This document shows, piece after piece, positions 1 through 9,486 of a DNA stretch of 64,000 bases (position 1 is the stretch's first letter; each line of letters begins with the position of its first letter). Source of the stretch: Nitrospirales bacterium (GTDB lineage Bacteria > Nitrospirota > Nitrospiria > Nitrospirales > UBA8639); the NCBI GenBank assembly GCA_031315865.1, contig JALDRJ010000002.1:1958001-2022000 (forward strand), written 5' to 3'. Below the pieces are notes generated by a model, which was not told the origin of the DNA, ran no database searches, and saw only the letters and a list, made by a program, of their open reading frames with translations. The position numbers and the translations under genes were made by a program.

Positions 1-5
1 AAACC

Positions 6-1001
6 ATGGTCGCCGTTCATCCGAGCCCGAATCCATCAAGCTCTGCCGGAGCTCGTCTCCATGGGGTATTGAATGTTCGAAAGCCTGCGGGCTGGACCTC
101 TCACGATGTCGTGTTGCGACTGCGCCGGGTTTTGGGCATCCAAAAGATTGGTCATGCCGGAACGCTGGATCCGGCAGCTATTGGCGTGCTCCCTATCTTG
201 CTCGGCAAAGGCACGAAGGTTGCCAATCATCTCTTGGAGTGGTCCAAAGAATATGCAGCTGTTCTCCGGCTCGGGGAATCAACGGATACCCAGGATGCGA
301 CAGGTCTTGTGCTTCGTCAAGCTTCCCTAGAGACGGTGACCGAAGATGCCATTCGGTCGGCTGTCAAGGAGTTCCAAGGAGAGATCCAGCAGATTCCTCC
401 GATGTATTCGGCTGTTAAGATGAATGGAGAGCCATTGTACAAGGCTGCTCGCCGTGGAGAAACCGTGACCAGAAAATCTCGGTCTGTCATGATTTATCAG
501 ATAGAAGTCATGGATATTCGGGGAAGCGATGTCGACTTCGTCGTGCATTGTTCCAAGGGGACGTATATCCGGACGTTGTGTGCGGACATTGGGGACCGTC
601 TAAACGTTGGTGGCCATCTCTGTTGGTTGGAACGACGTCGGGTGGGCTCTCTTCATATTGACGATGCGCTCGATATCGAGCGAGTCACGAAAGAGTCGTG
701 GCCCTTCTTTGCTGAGAGGTCGTTCTTGACGATTGACGAGGCTCTGTCTTTCCTGCCAGCTGTCGACATCAAAGACCGGCATGTTCCGAGAGTCATGAAT
801 GGGGCATCAGTTGCGTGGCAAGAGGTTTCGGCCAGCCTGCACGATGATCAGAGAGCGGAGCTTCGAGATGGTCAGGCTGTTCGCGTACGAAGCCCCAGTG
901 GAAAATTGTTGGCGGTCGGCAGACTGCATGGTCCAGGCTCCTCTGTTCGGGGAGGAGAAAGCGGTCATGTCAGTATGGAGACCCTGTGCGTTGAGCAATA
1001 A
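6..1001 (+). CDS. truB: tRNA pseudouridine(55) synthase TruB
   Basis: TruB isomerises U55 to pseudouridine in the T loop of tRNAs. The family signature GHAGTLDP is present, with the catalytic Asp at about residue 55, followed by GVLP and a long TruB core. A C-terminal part from about residue 250 resembles the PUA-like tail seen in longer TruB proteins. At 331 aa it is slightly longer than usual because about 20 Ser/Pro-rich residues precede the conserved VLNVRKPAGW start of the fold. The ATG lies six bases from the window edge, so an upstream start cannot be excluded. It is followed after 30 bp by rpsO, the common truB-rpsO-pnp order. Confidence 0.95.
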   Translation: MVAVHPSPNPSSSAGARLHGVLNVRKPAGWTSHDVVLRLRRVLGIQKIGHAGTLDPAAIGVLPILLGKGTKVANHLLEWSKEYAAVLRLGESTDTQDATGLVLRQASLETVTEDAIRSAVKEFQGEIQQIPPMYSAVKMNGEPLYKAARRGETVTRKSRSVMIYQIEVMDIRGSDVDFVVHCSKGTYIRTLCADIGDRLNVGGHLCWLERRRVGSLHIDDALDIERVTKESWPFFAERSFLTIDEALSFLPAVDIKDRHVPRVMNGASVAWQEVSASLHDDQRAELRDGQAVRVRSPSGKLLAVGRLHGPGSSVRGGESGHVSMETLCVEQ

Positions 1002-1031
1002 TCTAGGATACAGACAACGAGGAGGAAGGTG

Positions 1032-1301
1032 ATGGCGTTTACTAAGGAAGCGAAGACGGCAGTGATGGGTCAATACCGGCAACATGAGACGGATACCGGG
1101 TCGTCGGAGGTGCAGATCGCGGTATTAACAAACCGCATTTCTGAGCTGACGGAACATTTCAAACAACATAAGAAAGATCATCACTCTCGACGAGGTTTAT
1201 TGAAAATGGTGAGTCGCCGCCGTCGTCTGTTGGATTACTTGCGACGAGTGAATAGGGAAAAGTATCAGACGCTATTAGCGTCGTTGGGTCTACGTAAATA
1301 A
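1032..1301 (+). CDS. rpsO: 30S ribosomal protein S15
   Basis: S15 binds the central domain of 16S rRNA and nucleates assembly of the small-subunit platform. The 89-residue product has exactly the usual length and the conserved [14 protein letters not shown] and [21 protein letters not shown] segments. The start is the ATG at 1032 rather than the GTG just before it, because a strong Shine-Dalgarno sequence (GAGGAGGAAGG) sits at optimal distance. It lies between truB and pnp. In other bacteria S15 represses its own mRNA, but I did not identify a clear regulatory structure here. Confidence 0.97.
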   Translation: MAFTKEAKTAVMGQYRQHETDTGSSEVQIAVLTNRISELTEHFKQHKKDHHSRRGLLKMVSRRRRLLDYLRRVNREKYQTLLASLGLRK

Positions 1302-1383
1302 TTTACACTGTGACTGCGTTCCTGAGAAAGACACTTTTGACACCAGTGTGGTGCGCGCGGAAAACGCTCGAGAGGAGAGAGCA

Positions 1384-3495
1384 ATGATGCATGCCGTAGA
1401 AATTGAAGTTGGTGGGCAAACCCTTCGATTAGAAACAGGAAAGATGGCCAAGCAAGCTGATGGGGCCGTCTTGGCTACCTACGCGGATACCGTGGTGTTG
1501 GCGACGGCTGTGTCAGCCAAAACTCTCAAGCCGCAGACCGACTTTCTGCCCTTGACCGTGAACTATCAAGAGAAGACGTACGCGGCCGGGAAAATTCCGG
1601 GGGGATATTTCAGAAGAGAGGGGGCTCCGAGTGAAAAAGAAGTCCTGACGAGCCGGTTGATTGATCGCCCGATACGACCCCTGTTTCCTGAAGGTTATTA
1701 TTATGAAACGCAGGTGATCGCTTCAGTCCTTTCAATTGACCATACGCTTTCCTCCGATGTTCTCGCGATGACCGCTTCTTCTGCCGCGTTGGCGATTTCT
1801 GATATTCCTTTTGGCGGACCGTTGGCGGGAGTGAAGATTGGCCGAGCAAATGGCGAGTTGGTGGTGAACCCGGACCTCAAGACCATGGAAGAAAGTGACT
1901 TAAACTTAGTGGTCGCGGGGACAGCTGATGCGGTGATGATGGTTGAGGCAGGAGCTCACGGTTTATCTGAAACGACCATGATCGCCGCTATTGAACTGGC
2001 GCATGCTGAAATCAAGAAAATCGTCGCGAAAATCGTCGAATTGCAACAACTTGTGGGTCGTGAAAAACGTCCATTTGAAGTGGCTCCTGTTGACGCTCAA
2101 TTAGAGGTGGAAGTCCGTGGTTTAGTCGCAGAGCCTATTCGTAAGGCGATATTCATTCCGAACAAAGCCGAGCGCCAGGCCCAGCTCGATCAAATACGTG
2201 ATGATGCCGTTTTAAAACTTGCCGAAGAGGACGAGGATCGGACGGAGCAGGTCAAACGTATCTATCACGACCTGGAATATTCCGAAGTGCGACAGATGAT
2301 CTTGGATGGAAAGATCAGGGCTGATGGACGGGGCCCTGCCGACATTCGGCCGATCACCTGCGAAGTAAGTGTGCTGCCAAGAACTCATGGTTCATCATTA
2401 TTTACCAGGGGTGAGACGCAAAGTCTCGCTGTCGTGACTCTGGGAACGAAAGAAGATGAACAACGAATTGATGCTCTTGAAGGGGAATATTTCCGAACGT
2501 TTATGCTGCATTACAATTTCCCACCTTTTTGTGTTGGAGAGGCTCGTCCGCTTCGTTCGCCCGGAAGGCGTGAGGTGGGACATGGCAAACTTGCCGAACG
2601 GGCCTTGTCCTCTATTCTTCCCACGCAAGAAGAGTTTCCCTACACGATCCGTATTGTGTCAGATATCCTGGAATCAAATGGCTCATCATCCATGGCGACG
2701 GTCTGTGGCGGGACTTTGGCTCTGATGGATGCTGGAGTACCGATCAAAGATCCGGTTGCAGGTATTGCGATGGGGTTAATTCTTGAGCAGGGCCGATCCG
2801 TCATTCTGTCCGACATTCTTGGGCTTGAGGACCATTTGGGAGATATGGATTTTAAGGTGACCGGAACGAAGCAAGGAGTGACGGCTCTTCAAATGGATAT
2901 CAAGATCTCAGGGATCACTCCTGACCTCATGCGGGAGGCCTTAGAGCAAGCCCGTCTGGGACGTCTGCACATCCTGGAAAAGATGGATGAAGCCTTGTCA
3001 ACTCCGCGAGAATCCCTGGCGCCCTATGCCCCCAGAATCTTTAATCTTCAAGTGAAACAGGATCGGATTCGAGATGTGATCGGTCCTGGTGGTAAGACGA
3101 TCCGCGGTATTATCGCGGAATGCGGGGTAAAGGTGAATGTCGATGATTCTGGACTCGTGACGATTGCGGCGGTGGATGGAGAGTCGGCGGCAAAAGCCAA
3201 GGAGATGATCAATCGCCTGGTCGAAGAAGTTGAACCCGGGAAATTATACCTGGGCACAGTACGGAAAATCGTAGATTTTGGTGCATTCGTCGAAATTCTT
3301 CCGAATGTTGATGGATTGGTGCATATTTCTCAGTTAGCCCACCATCGTGTGCAAGCGGTCTCAGATGAAATTTCTGAGGGCGAAAAAATCCTGGTCAAGG
3401 TCTTGGAAATTGATCGACAGGGGAAAATTCGTTTAAGTCGAAAAGAGGCCATGAGCGAAACTGAGGCTCCTGAGGCACAGTCAAACGCGGGTTAA
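1384..3495 (+). CDS. pnp: polyribonucleotide nucleotidyltransferase (PNPase)
   Basis: PNPase degrades RNA 3' to 5' using phosphate and belongs to the degradosome in many bacteria. The 703-aa product shows two RNase PH domains separated by a helical linker, then a KH domain (GPGGKTIRGI around residue 565) and an S1 domain (about residues 619-690, DFGAFVEILPNVDGLVHISQ). The start at 1384 is preferred over an in-frame GTG 12 codons upstream, because GAGAGGAGAGA directly precedes two consecutive ATGs and the protein then begins like other PNPases. The frame is intact and the length typical. The next gene starts 17 bp downstream, so the two are probably co-transcribed. Confidence 0.96.
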   Translation: MMHAVEIEVGGQTLRLETGKMAKQADGAVLATYADTVVLATAVSAKTLKPQTDFLPLTVNYQEKTYAAGKIPGGYFRREGAPSEKEVLTSRLIDRPIRPLFPEGYYYETQVIASVLSIDHTLSSDVLAMTASSAALAISDIPFGGPLAGVKIGRANGELVVNPDLKTMEESDLNLVVAGTADAVMMVEAGAHGLSETTMIAAIELAHAEIKKIVAKIVELQQLVGREKRPFEVAPVDAQLEVEVRGLVAEPIRKAIFIPNKAERQAQLDQIRDDAVLKLAEEDEDRTEQVKRIYHDLEYSEVRQMILDGKIRADGRGPADIRPITCEVSVLPRTHGSSLFTRGETQSLAVVTLGTKEDEQRIDALEGEYFRTFMLHYNFPPFCVGEARPLRSPGRREVGHGKLAERALSSILPTQEEFPYTIRIVSDILESNGSSSMATVCGGTLALMDAGVPIKDPVAGIAMGLILEQGRSVILSDILGLEDHLGDMDFKVTGTKQGVTALQMDIKISGITPDLMREALEQARLGRLHILEKMDEALSTPRESLAPYAPRIFNLQVKQDRIRDVIGPGGKTIRGIIAECGVKVNVDDSGLVTIAAVDGESAAKAKEMINRLVEEVEPGKLYLGTVRKIVDFGAFVEILPNVDGLVHISQLAHHRVQAVSDEISEGEKILVKVLEIDRQGKIRLSRKEAMSETEAPEAQSNAG

Positions 3496-3512
3496 GATCG
3501 AAAGAGCGGAGC

Positions 3513-4778
3513 GTGTTTAAAAAAGTTGTTCTCGACAACGGCGTGCGTGTCGTCCTTGAGCGTATGTCTTCCTTGAAGTCTATCGCGATAGGGATCTGGA
3601 CGAATGTCGGCAGTCGTGATGAGTCGATCAGCGAGTCAGGGTATTCCCATTTCATCGAACATATGATGTTCAAGGGAACCAAGCGGCGATCCGCATCTCA
3701 GATTTCCAATGAAATTGACGTGCTTGGTGGGGAAATGAATGCCTTTACGACTCATGAGGCGACAGCCTTTTACGTCAAAGTGCTGGACCAGCATGTTGGA
3801 CATGCCCTCGACCTGCTAGCCGATCTCTTCCATCAGTCTCGTTTTAGTTCGACGGAAATTCAAAAAGAAAAGCAGGTCATACTCGAAGAAATTCGCATGG
3901 TAAAAGACGACCCGGAAGACCTTGTTCACGAACTTCATGCCAAGGACGTGTTGGGGACTCATCCGCTGGGTCGGCCTATTCTCGGTGACCCCGATACGAT
4001 GACGAAATTGCGACGGAAGGATCTTCTGCGGTACTTGAGGAGCAAGTACCACCCAGAGAAAACCGTCGTCTCAATCGCAGGTAATTTCAAATTGGAGGAA
4101 TTGTTGGGCCAGGTCAATGAGCATTTTGGCTCATGGGTACACGAAACAGTATCGTCCGCGGGCCAAGAGGTGGACCCTTGGCCTGTCAATCACACACCTG
4201 AAACGCGTGTGTATAGAAAAAAACTTGAACAAGTTCATTTGTGCTTGGGGTTGAAGGGATTGCCAGTCGGACATCCAGATCGTTATACCGCCAATGTCTT
4301 GAATACCATACTGGGAGGGGGCGTCAGTTCCCGGTTATTTCAGCAATTACGTGAGAAACGGGGGCTGGCGTACACGATTTACTCTCACCTCTCGAGCTTT
4401 TCAGACGGTGGATTATTGACGATCTATGCGGCTACACGATCCGACGCCACAGAACAGGTCATTTCTTTAATCGGTAAAGAAATCAAAAAGTTATCCCGAC
4501 GAGGCGTGACGAAAACCGAATTAGAGCGTACGAAAACCCAGCTCACAGGAAATTTGATGCTCGGATTAGAGGGCACATATGGTAGAATGAACAAGCTTGC
4601 AAAAAATGAATTGTATCAAGGGCGCTATGTCTCTCTCCAAGAAATGATTCGTGAAATAGAAGATATTTCCTTGGCCGATATTTATGATGTTTCGAAACAA
4701 CTTCTTGATTTAGAAGGACTTGTCGTAACTGCACTAGGTCCTGTACCTAAAGAACATTCGTTGCATGATGTACAGTAA
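3513..4778 (+). CDS. M16 family (insulinase-like) zinc peptidase
   Basis: This is a single-chain M16 peptidase resembling the processing-peptidase-like proteins (PqqL/YmxG type) that often follow pnp. The inverted zinc motif HxxEH is at residues 46-50 (HFIEH), preceded by the typical GSRDE segment. A downstream acidic helix (VILEEIRMVKDDPED) supplies the likely third zinc ligand. The C-terminal half has the R/Y-type GGGVSSRLFQQLREKRGLAY motif of the partner domain. At 421 aa the length is normal for a one-module M16 protein. Translation probably begins at GTG 3513; the ribosome-binding site is weak. The physiological substrate is unknown. Confidence 0.9.
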   Translation: MFKKVVLDNGVRVVLERMSSLKSIAIGIWTNVGSRDESISESGYSHFIEHMMFKGTKRRSASQISNEIDVLGGEMNAFTTHEATAFYVKVLDQHVGHALDLLADLFHQSRFSSTEIQKEKQVILEEIRMVKDDPEDLVHELHAKDVLGTHPLGRPILGDPDTMTKLRRKDLLRYLRSKYHPEKTVVSIAGNFKLEELLGQVNEHFGSWVHETVSSAGQEVDPWPVNHTPETRVYRKKLEQVHLCLGLKGLPVGHPDRYTANVLNTILGGGVSSRLFQQLREKRGLAYTIYSHLSSFSDGGLLTIYAATRSDATEQVISLIGKEIKKLSRRGVTKTELERTKTQLTGNLMLGLEGTYGRMNKLAKNELYQGRYVSLQEMIREIEDISLADIYDVSKQLLDLEGLVVTALGPVPKEHSLHDVQ

Positions 4779-4806
4779 TTTCCTGGGAATGCTCAAAAAT
4801 AATCCC

Positions 4807-4835
4807 TTGACAACCCGATCTCGGATAAGTAGCAT
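4807..4835 (+). promoter_or_regulatory. sigma-70-type promoter for the secreted-protein pair
   Basis: A perfect -35 box TTGACA (4807-4812) is followed after 17 bp by TAGCAT (4830-4835), which matches four of six -10 positions. It lies 28 bp after the M16 gene stop and about 135 bp before the next start codon. It would drive the two secreted-protein genes independently of the pnp operon. Confidence 0.6.
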
Positions 4836-4969
4836 GGGCCTTCTAGAATTTTAAGCAATGGAGAGATACGAAAGAAGCAGTATTTAGTTTGTGTGGAAAA
4901 CATGAAGGTTTCAAGAGTTTGTCAGTATCTTTTTTTAAGTCATTCTAACATCAGTTAAGGAGGGAGGAG

Positions 4970-5524
4970 ATGAACAAGTCATCTTTTCGTGTTGGAGTCG
5001 TGGCGCTCGTAGCTTTCGGTCTTCTGACATTTGGTATGACCGGTATTTCCCTTGCCCAGTATGGTCCAGCAGCTGACAATCCAAAAGCTAAGGGTGATCC
5101 CAATGATGTCACCAAGCAAGGGGATGTTTCCTACAAAGGAGTCGTGGCGAAGAGTTTGAAAGGTCGGCTCTATGGACAATGGGCTGACAATCCTGAAGGA
5201 GAAGTCATGTTTGGCATTCAGTATTGGAACACGAGTGAGCCTGCCGAAACGGGAAGCTTTCCTGGGAGAGCGTCCGATGACCGAAATCAAAATGTACCTG
5301 ATCCTCTTGTCGTGTGCTGCAGCTGGGGGTACACAGGTGGTGAAGAGAATAATAAGTCCTTTGCCGGATGGTATAATCCCCAAACCACGGTTCGCTTAAA
5401 AGTTAAAGATAAATCTTTGATGGACCAGATGATTAAAGCGTCACAAGAATACGTCGCCATGGAAGTACAACTCAGTGATGGGAATACAGTCACTGGATTT
5501 AAGGTTATGTCGGACGACGAATAG
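4970..5524 (+). CDS. secreted protein of unknown function
   Basis: I do not recognise the family. The 184-aa product has a clear Sec signal peptide (lysine/arginine start, hydrophobic core, cleavage near SLAQ-Y at about residue 30). The mature part is hydrophilic and acidic, rich in Asn, Gly and Asp, with a Cys-Cys pair (PLVVCCSWGYTGG) near residue 115. It has no transmembrane segment or lipobox, so it is probably periplasmic or extracellular. A very strong Shine-Dalgarno (AAGGAGGGAGGAG) precedes the ATG, suggesting high expression. A second secreted-protein gene follows 77 bp downstream and ends at a strong terminator, so the two form a likely two-gene transcription unit. Confidence 0.8.
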   Translation: MNKSSFRVGVVALVAFGLLTFGMTGISLAQYGPAADNPKAKGDPNDVTKQGDVSYKGVVAKSLKGRLYGQWADNPEGEVMFGIQYWNTSEPAETGSFPGRASDDRNQNVPDPLVVCCSWGYTGGEENNKSFAGWYNPQTTVRLKVKDKSLMDQMIKASQEYVAMEVQLSDGNTVTGFKVMSDDE

Positions 5525-5601
5525 TTCTTCTATCACTTAATCTGAGACACATGTTTCGAAACAACTACTTTTATGAAATTCTTAAGAGGAGGGAAGGCAT
5601 T

Positions 5602-6237
5602 ATGAAAGGTCGTAAGACTCGCTGGGCGTTTCTAGCCGCCATGGCCTTGGTCGGTGGAATGGCCTCCAATGCCATGGGAATTGAAGCGTTTCAAGAGCGA
5701 TTTGAATGGGGTGACCTCAGCAAGCCAACCACGTTGCATGGTCGTGTCGCAGTAGTCGATCCTTATGATAAGGCGGCATGGATAAATGTTGCAGTTTTTG
5801 GTGGAAATGCTGAGAGCGGATACTATTGGCAGAAATATTTTCCCGGAAAGAACATTAAGGTGTATGCCAAAGATGATGCTATCTGGGAGAAATTGCAAAC
5901 TCTCGGTAAGGATTCTCACAGCCAAGCTGTGATGACCGGAACCAAGCCCTCGAAGTATACATTAGTCGAATTTACGGTTGAAGAGCCTGAGCAGAACCAT
6001 CGTGTGGTCTCAGATATCAAAGTCATTGATGATGTTGCGGGTACGCCGTCACAACCGCGTAGCATTCACAGCCTTAGAAAAACTCCGGTGCTGAAAGCCA
6101 TTGCCGGTGGAAGCTGGCCGCAAAACCGTAAAATGCAATATGACGTTCTCGTGCCGGGCGGACCAGCCATTGCTGGGATTACGCCGTATTCGGATCAGGG
6201 TGTTGGAGAAGTCAGAGTTCCTGATCAGGGTAAATAA
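5602..6237 (+). CDS. secreted protein of unknown function, partner of the preceding gene
   Basis: Family not recognised. The ATG at 5602 follows AGAGGAGGGAAGG and gives a 211-aa protein with a typical signal peptide (basic start, Ala/Met/Gly-rich core, likely cleavage near SNAMG). The mature protein has no membrane segment, no cysteine motif and no haem motif. It contains aromatic stretches such as GYYWQKYFPGKN and a C-terminal region beginning around KTPVLKAIAGGSW. An in-frame upstream start at 5551 would add 17 residues before the signal peptide and is less likely. It is paired with the secreted-protein gene ahead of it, and both sit between one promoter and one terminator. Confidence 0.8.
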   Translation: MKGRKTRWAFLAAMALVGGMASNAMGIEAFQERFEWGDLSKPTTLHGRVAVVDPYDKAAWINVAVFGGNAESGYYWQKYFPGKNIKVYAKDDAIWEKLQTLGKDSHSQAVMTGTKPSKYTLVEFTVEEPEQNHRVVSDIKVIDDVAGTPSQPRSIHSLRKTPVLKAIAGGSWPQNRKMQYDVLVPGGPAIAGITPYSDQGVGEVRVPDQGK

Positions 6238-6262
6238 AAAGCAGAGACAAGTACAAGTAGAG

Positions 6263-6299
6263 AAAAAGGGATAGCCTTCAACGGCTATCCCTTTTTTTT
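6263..6299. terminator. bidirectional intrinsic terminator
   Basis: Nine-base-pair stem GGGATAGCC / GGCTATCCC (6268-6276 with 6283-6291), six-base loop, eight T residues on one side and an A tract on the other. It can terminate both the plus-strand secreted-protein unit and minus-strand mutS, whose stop codon overlaps its edge. Confidence 0.93.
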
Positions 6300-8934
6300 A
6301 TGGTTTTTCTTGGGTCTCAAGCCGACGTTTGATGTCGGCTAATCGATTAAGAGCTTCAAGCGGGGTCATGCCGAATAAATCCATTTGCTTCACTTCTTCG
6401 AGAATAACGTGGGATGGAGGAGAATCTGGTATGAGCGTTTGTTCTTCTGTCGTTACCGATGGCGTGGCTGATGATTCTGTCTCAAGTTGAAAAAGGATAC
6501 TTATTGCTCTTTGTATAATAGTATCTGGAAGGCCTGCCAACTTTGCTACATGGATTCCGTAACTTCTGTCAGCCTTTCCTCTGATAATTTTTCGTAAAAA
6601 TAAGACCTCTTGATCTTTTTCTTTAATTGAAACCGTGTAATTTTTAAGACCTTCTCGAGCTTCCTCCAATTGCGTCATTTCATGATAATGAGTGGCGAAT
6701 AACGTTCTTGCTCCCAGACGACGACGATCCAATATGTATTCGGCTATGGCCCAGGCAAGGCTTAATCCATCATACGTACTCGTGCCCCTGCCGACTTCAT
6801 CGAGTAAGATCAGGCTGCGAGGAGTTGCTGACGAAAGAATTCGAGAAGTTTCAGCCATTTCCACCATAAAGGTGCTTTGCCCGGATGCCAAATCATCAGC
6901 TGCTCCGATCCGTGTGAATACTCTATCGACGAGTCCGATTTTGGCGGACGTTGCGGGTACAAAACTTCCCATCTGAGCCATCATGACGATGAGGGCGACC
7001 TGCCGCAGGTAGGTACTTTTTCCTGCCATGTTGGGACCAGTGATGAGAAGGAGCCGGTTCTGATCAAGGTCCATCTGAGTGTCATTGGGAATAAATCTGT
7101 CAGGTCGAGCGTGTTCAATGACTGGATGTCGACCTTCATTGATCTCAATCGTTCCACCCTCATTGATATTCGGTCTGACATAGCGGTTCAACGCTGCACA
7201 TTCGGCTAATCCAGCGAAGACATCAAGCTGTGCGATCGTCTGCGCCATATGCTGTATACGCTTGTTCTCTCCAGCAATATGACGCTTAAGCTCCTCAAAC
7301 AGTGATGATTCCAGACTTCTGATTTTCTGGTCGGCTCCGGTGATACGGTCTTCGAGATGCGTGAGTTCTTCCGTGGTAAAGCGCTCGGCATTGACGAGTG
7401 TTTGTTTACGTGCGTAGTCCTGTGGAATCTTGGCCAAATGTGTTTTTGTGACTTCGATATAGTATCCGAAGACACGGTTATACTTGACCTTCAGTGACTC
7501 AATCCCTGTCCTATTTTTTTCACGCGTCTCAAGTTCGGCAATCCACCGAAGACCGTCTTTGGAAACTTTTCTAAGCTCGTCCAATTCTTGATTATAGCCA
7601 TCTCGGATAACACCCTCGCAGTTGGATGATGGCGTGACTTCGGTGTCCATGGTCTGATGAATGAGTGTTTTGATGTCTTCTAACGTATCCCATTTCGCTT
7701 GAAGGGCGGCAGCTAACGAACTGTGCATCGAGTTCATGAGTTCGTGAAGCATGGGTAGAACTTCCAGCGATCGGTGAAGCCCTAACACATCGCGAGGGCT
7801 GGCCACTCCAAGCGTAATCCGGCTATTGAGCCTTTCGAAGTCCTGAATGTGACGCAAGGTTTGCCGAATATCACCTCGAAGGCGCAGATGAGTCACGAAT
7901 TCCTGGACGATCTCCAGCCGTGCGTGAATGTCCGTCAGATCAACTAGTGGACGTAAGATCCATTGCTTGAGGAGTCGTCCGCCCATAGCAGTAATGGTGG
8001 CATTGAGGGTTTTATACAAAGTGGGGCCGTCTTGTTTTCCGGTGAAAGAGTGGACGAGTTCCAGGTTTCTGATCGTGACGGTATCCAAGGTCATCTCGTG
8101 CTGTGAAGATCGAAGCCGAGGCTTTTGGATGTGGTCATGGCTGATATTCGGTTGAGTGGTTTGAATGTACCGGAGCAATCCTCCGGCCGCCTCGATACCT
8201 CTGGTCAGCGTGGAAATGCCAAGGTCTGTGGTGCTCTTGACATGAAAATGGTTCGAGAGCAGATGCTGATTGTCATGGAGATCGAAGGAGTTGTCTTTTT
8301 GAGGGACCAGCCTGCAGTCCGGAAAGTGTTTCAGAATCTTCTGCAACTCTGACGAATCGGATGATGGATGAATGAGCTCCCGAGGTTCGAGGCGGCCCAA
8401 TTCGTCGATCAACGATTCATGTTGATCCGAGGGCGGAAACTCGATGATCCAAAACTCTCCCGTTGACATTTCAAGTGTTGCCAGGCCCCAGGCCATTTCG
8501 TGATTTGAATGGGAGGATGCATGCGAAGGCGAGCCGGAGATCGCCGCGAGGAAATTCGACTCGTTTGAGGGGAGAAGCTCACTGTCAAACAAGGTTCCTG
8601 GCGTGTAGAGTCGAACGACTTCCCGGCGGACAAGACCTTTCGCTGTCTTGGGATCTTCGACTTGCTCGCAGAGTGCGACGGTTCTTCCCGCTTTCAGGAG
8701 TTTGGCGATATACCCGGTAGCCGCATGATAAGGGACTCCGCACAAAGGGATCGGAATGTCCTTGTTTTTCCCGCGAGAGGTCAGGACGATATCCAAGAGT
8801 TGTGAGGCTTCTTCCGCATCCTCACAAAACATTTCATAAAAATCCCCGACACGGAAGAACAAGATGGCTTCTTGATTCTTGGCCTTGATCTCTCGATATT
8901 GCCGCATTAATGGCGTGTGGTCTGCTTCACTCAT
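6298..8934 (-). CDS. mutS: DNA mismatch repair protein MutS
   Basis: MutS recognises mismatches and short loops and recruits MutL. The 878-aa protein has the mismatch-reading Phe-x-Glu in GDFYEMF (F32, E34), the connector, lever and clamp domains, and a C-terminal ATPase. The ATPase has the Walker A GPNMAGKST near residue 632, LLDEVGRGTSTYDG and FATHYHEM. Length is normal for full MutS1. The C-terminal tail ends with a region like the MutS tetramerisation segment. It is the last gene of the minus-strand run pdxJ-nnr-tsaE-mutS and ends at the bidirectional terminator. No mutL is present in the window. Confidence 0.97.
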   Translation of the reverse strand: MSEADHTPLMRQYREIKAKNQEAILFFRVGDFYEMFCEDAEEASQLLDIVLTSRGKNKDIPIPLCGVPYHAATGYIAKLLKAGRTVALCEQVEDPKTAKGLVRREVVRLYTPGTLFDSELLPSNESNFLAAISGSPSHASSHSNHEMAWGLATLEMSTGEFWIIEFPPSDQHESLIDELGRLEPRELIHPSSDSSELQKILKHFPDCRLVPQKDNSFDLHDNQHLLSNHFHVKSTTDLGISTLTRGIEAAGGLLRYIQTTQPNISHDHIQKPRLRSSQHEMTLDTVTIRNLELVHSFTGKQDGPTLYKTLNATITAMGGRLLKQWILRPLVDLTDIHARLEIVQEFVTHLRLRGDIRQTLRHIQDFERLNSRITLGVASPRDVLGLHRSLEVLPMLHELMNSMHSSLAAALQAKWDTLEDIKTLIHQTMDTEVTPSSNCEGVIRDGYNQELDELRKVSKDGLRWIAELETREKNRTGIESLKVKYNRVFGYYIEVTKTHLAKIPQDYARKQTLVNAERFTTEELTHLEDRITGADQKIRSLESSLFEELKRHIAGENKRIQHMAQTIAQLDVFAGLAECAALNRYVRPNINEGGTIEINEGRHPVIEHARPDRFIPNDTQMDLDQNRLLLITGPNMAGKSTYLRQVALIVMMAQMGSFVPATSAKIGLVDRVFTRIGAADDLASGQSTFMVEMAETSRILSSATPRSLILLDEVGRGTSTYDGLSLAWAIAEYILDRRRLGARTLFATHYHEMTQLEEAREGLKNYTVSIKEKDQEVLFLRKIIRGKADRSYGIHVAKLAGLPDTIIQRAISILFQLETESSATPSVTTEEQTLIPDSPPSHVILEEVKQMDLFGMTPLEALNRLADIKRRLETQEKP

Positions 8935-8955
8935 CTTCAGGCATCATCCTCATGG

Positions 8956-9465
8956 TTACCAGTTCGAAGTCCATTGTTCGAGAGCTTTGCGAGCAAGATC
9001 GCGACTTCGCAGACCTGTGGCTCTTATCGTAGCCTTTCGTTCTGTCGGCTGTCGGTGTTCGAGTTCGATTTCAAGGTAATCAGGCGGGAGGGTGTCTCCC
9101 ATCCGCTCTGCCCATTCAATCAGAGTCAGCGAGGAAGGAGAGAAGTATTCATGTAACCCAATTTGTGCGAGCTCCTGGGGGGTATCGATTCGATAAAGGT
9201 CTGCATGGATAACCCTCAGTCGACCTTCGTATTCATGAATGAGCGTGAAGGTGGGACTCGTCACAAGGGTGGAGTCAATGCCGACGGCGGCTGCCAGGCT
9301 TCTAACCATGACGGTTTTTCCTGCACCCAGGTCTCCTCGTAAAGCAATGATCTCTCCTCCGGTACAGTGAGATCCTACCGCATGCCCAAATTGTTCGGTA
9401 GCTGTGACCGACGCCAGGGTTATGGTCCATTCATCTCCCGTCTGTTCATGGGCAAGTGTCGACAT
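8956..9465 (-). CDS. tsaE: tRNA t6A37 biosynthesis ATPase TsaE
   Basis: TsaE is the small ATPase of the TsaB-TsaD-TsaE complex that installs threonylcarbamoyl-adenosine at A37 of ANN-decoding tRNAs. The Walker A GDLGAGKT lies near residues 44-51. TSPTFTLIHEYEG, HADLYR and LIEWAERMG are conserved TsaE segments. The ATG at 9465 gives about 169 aa; an in-frame TTG at 9480 would add five residues, and neither has a strong ribosome-binding site. It lies 21 bp upstream of mutS and closely after nnr, consistent with one transcript. Confidence 0.93.
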   Translation of the reverse strand: MSTLAHEQTGDEWTITLASVTATEQFGHAVGSHCTGGEIIALRGDLGAGKTVMVRSLAAAVGIDSTLVTSPTFTLIHEYEGRLRVIHADLYRIDTPQELAQIGLHEYFSPSSLTLIEWAERMGDTLPPDYLEIELEHRQPTERKATIRATGLRSRDLARKALEQWTSNW

Positions 9466-9486
9466 ATTGATGATTGGCAATAGACG

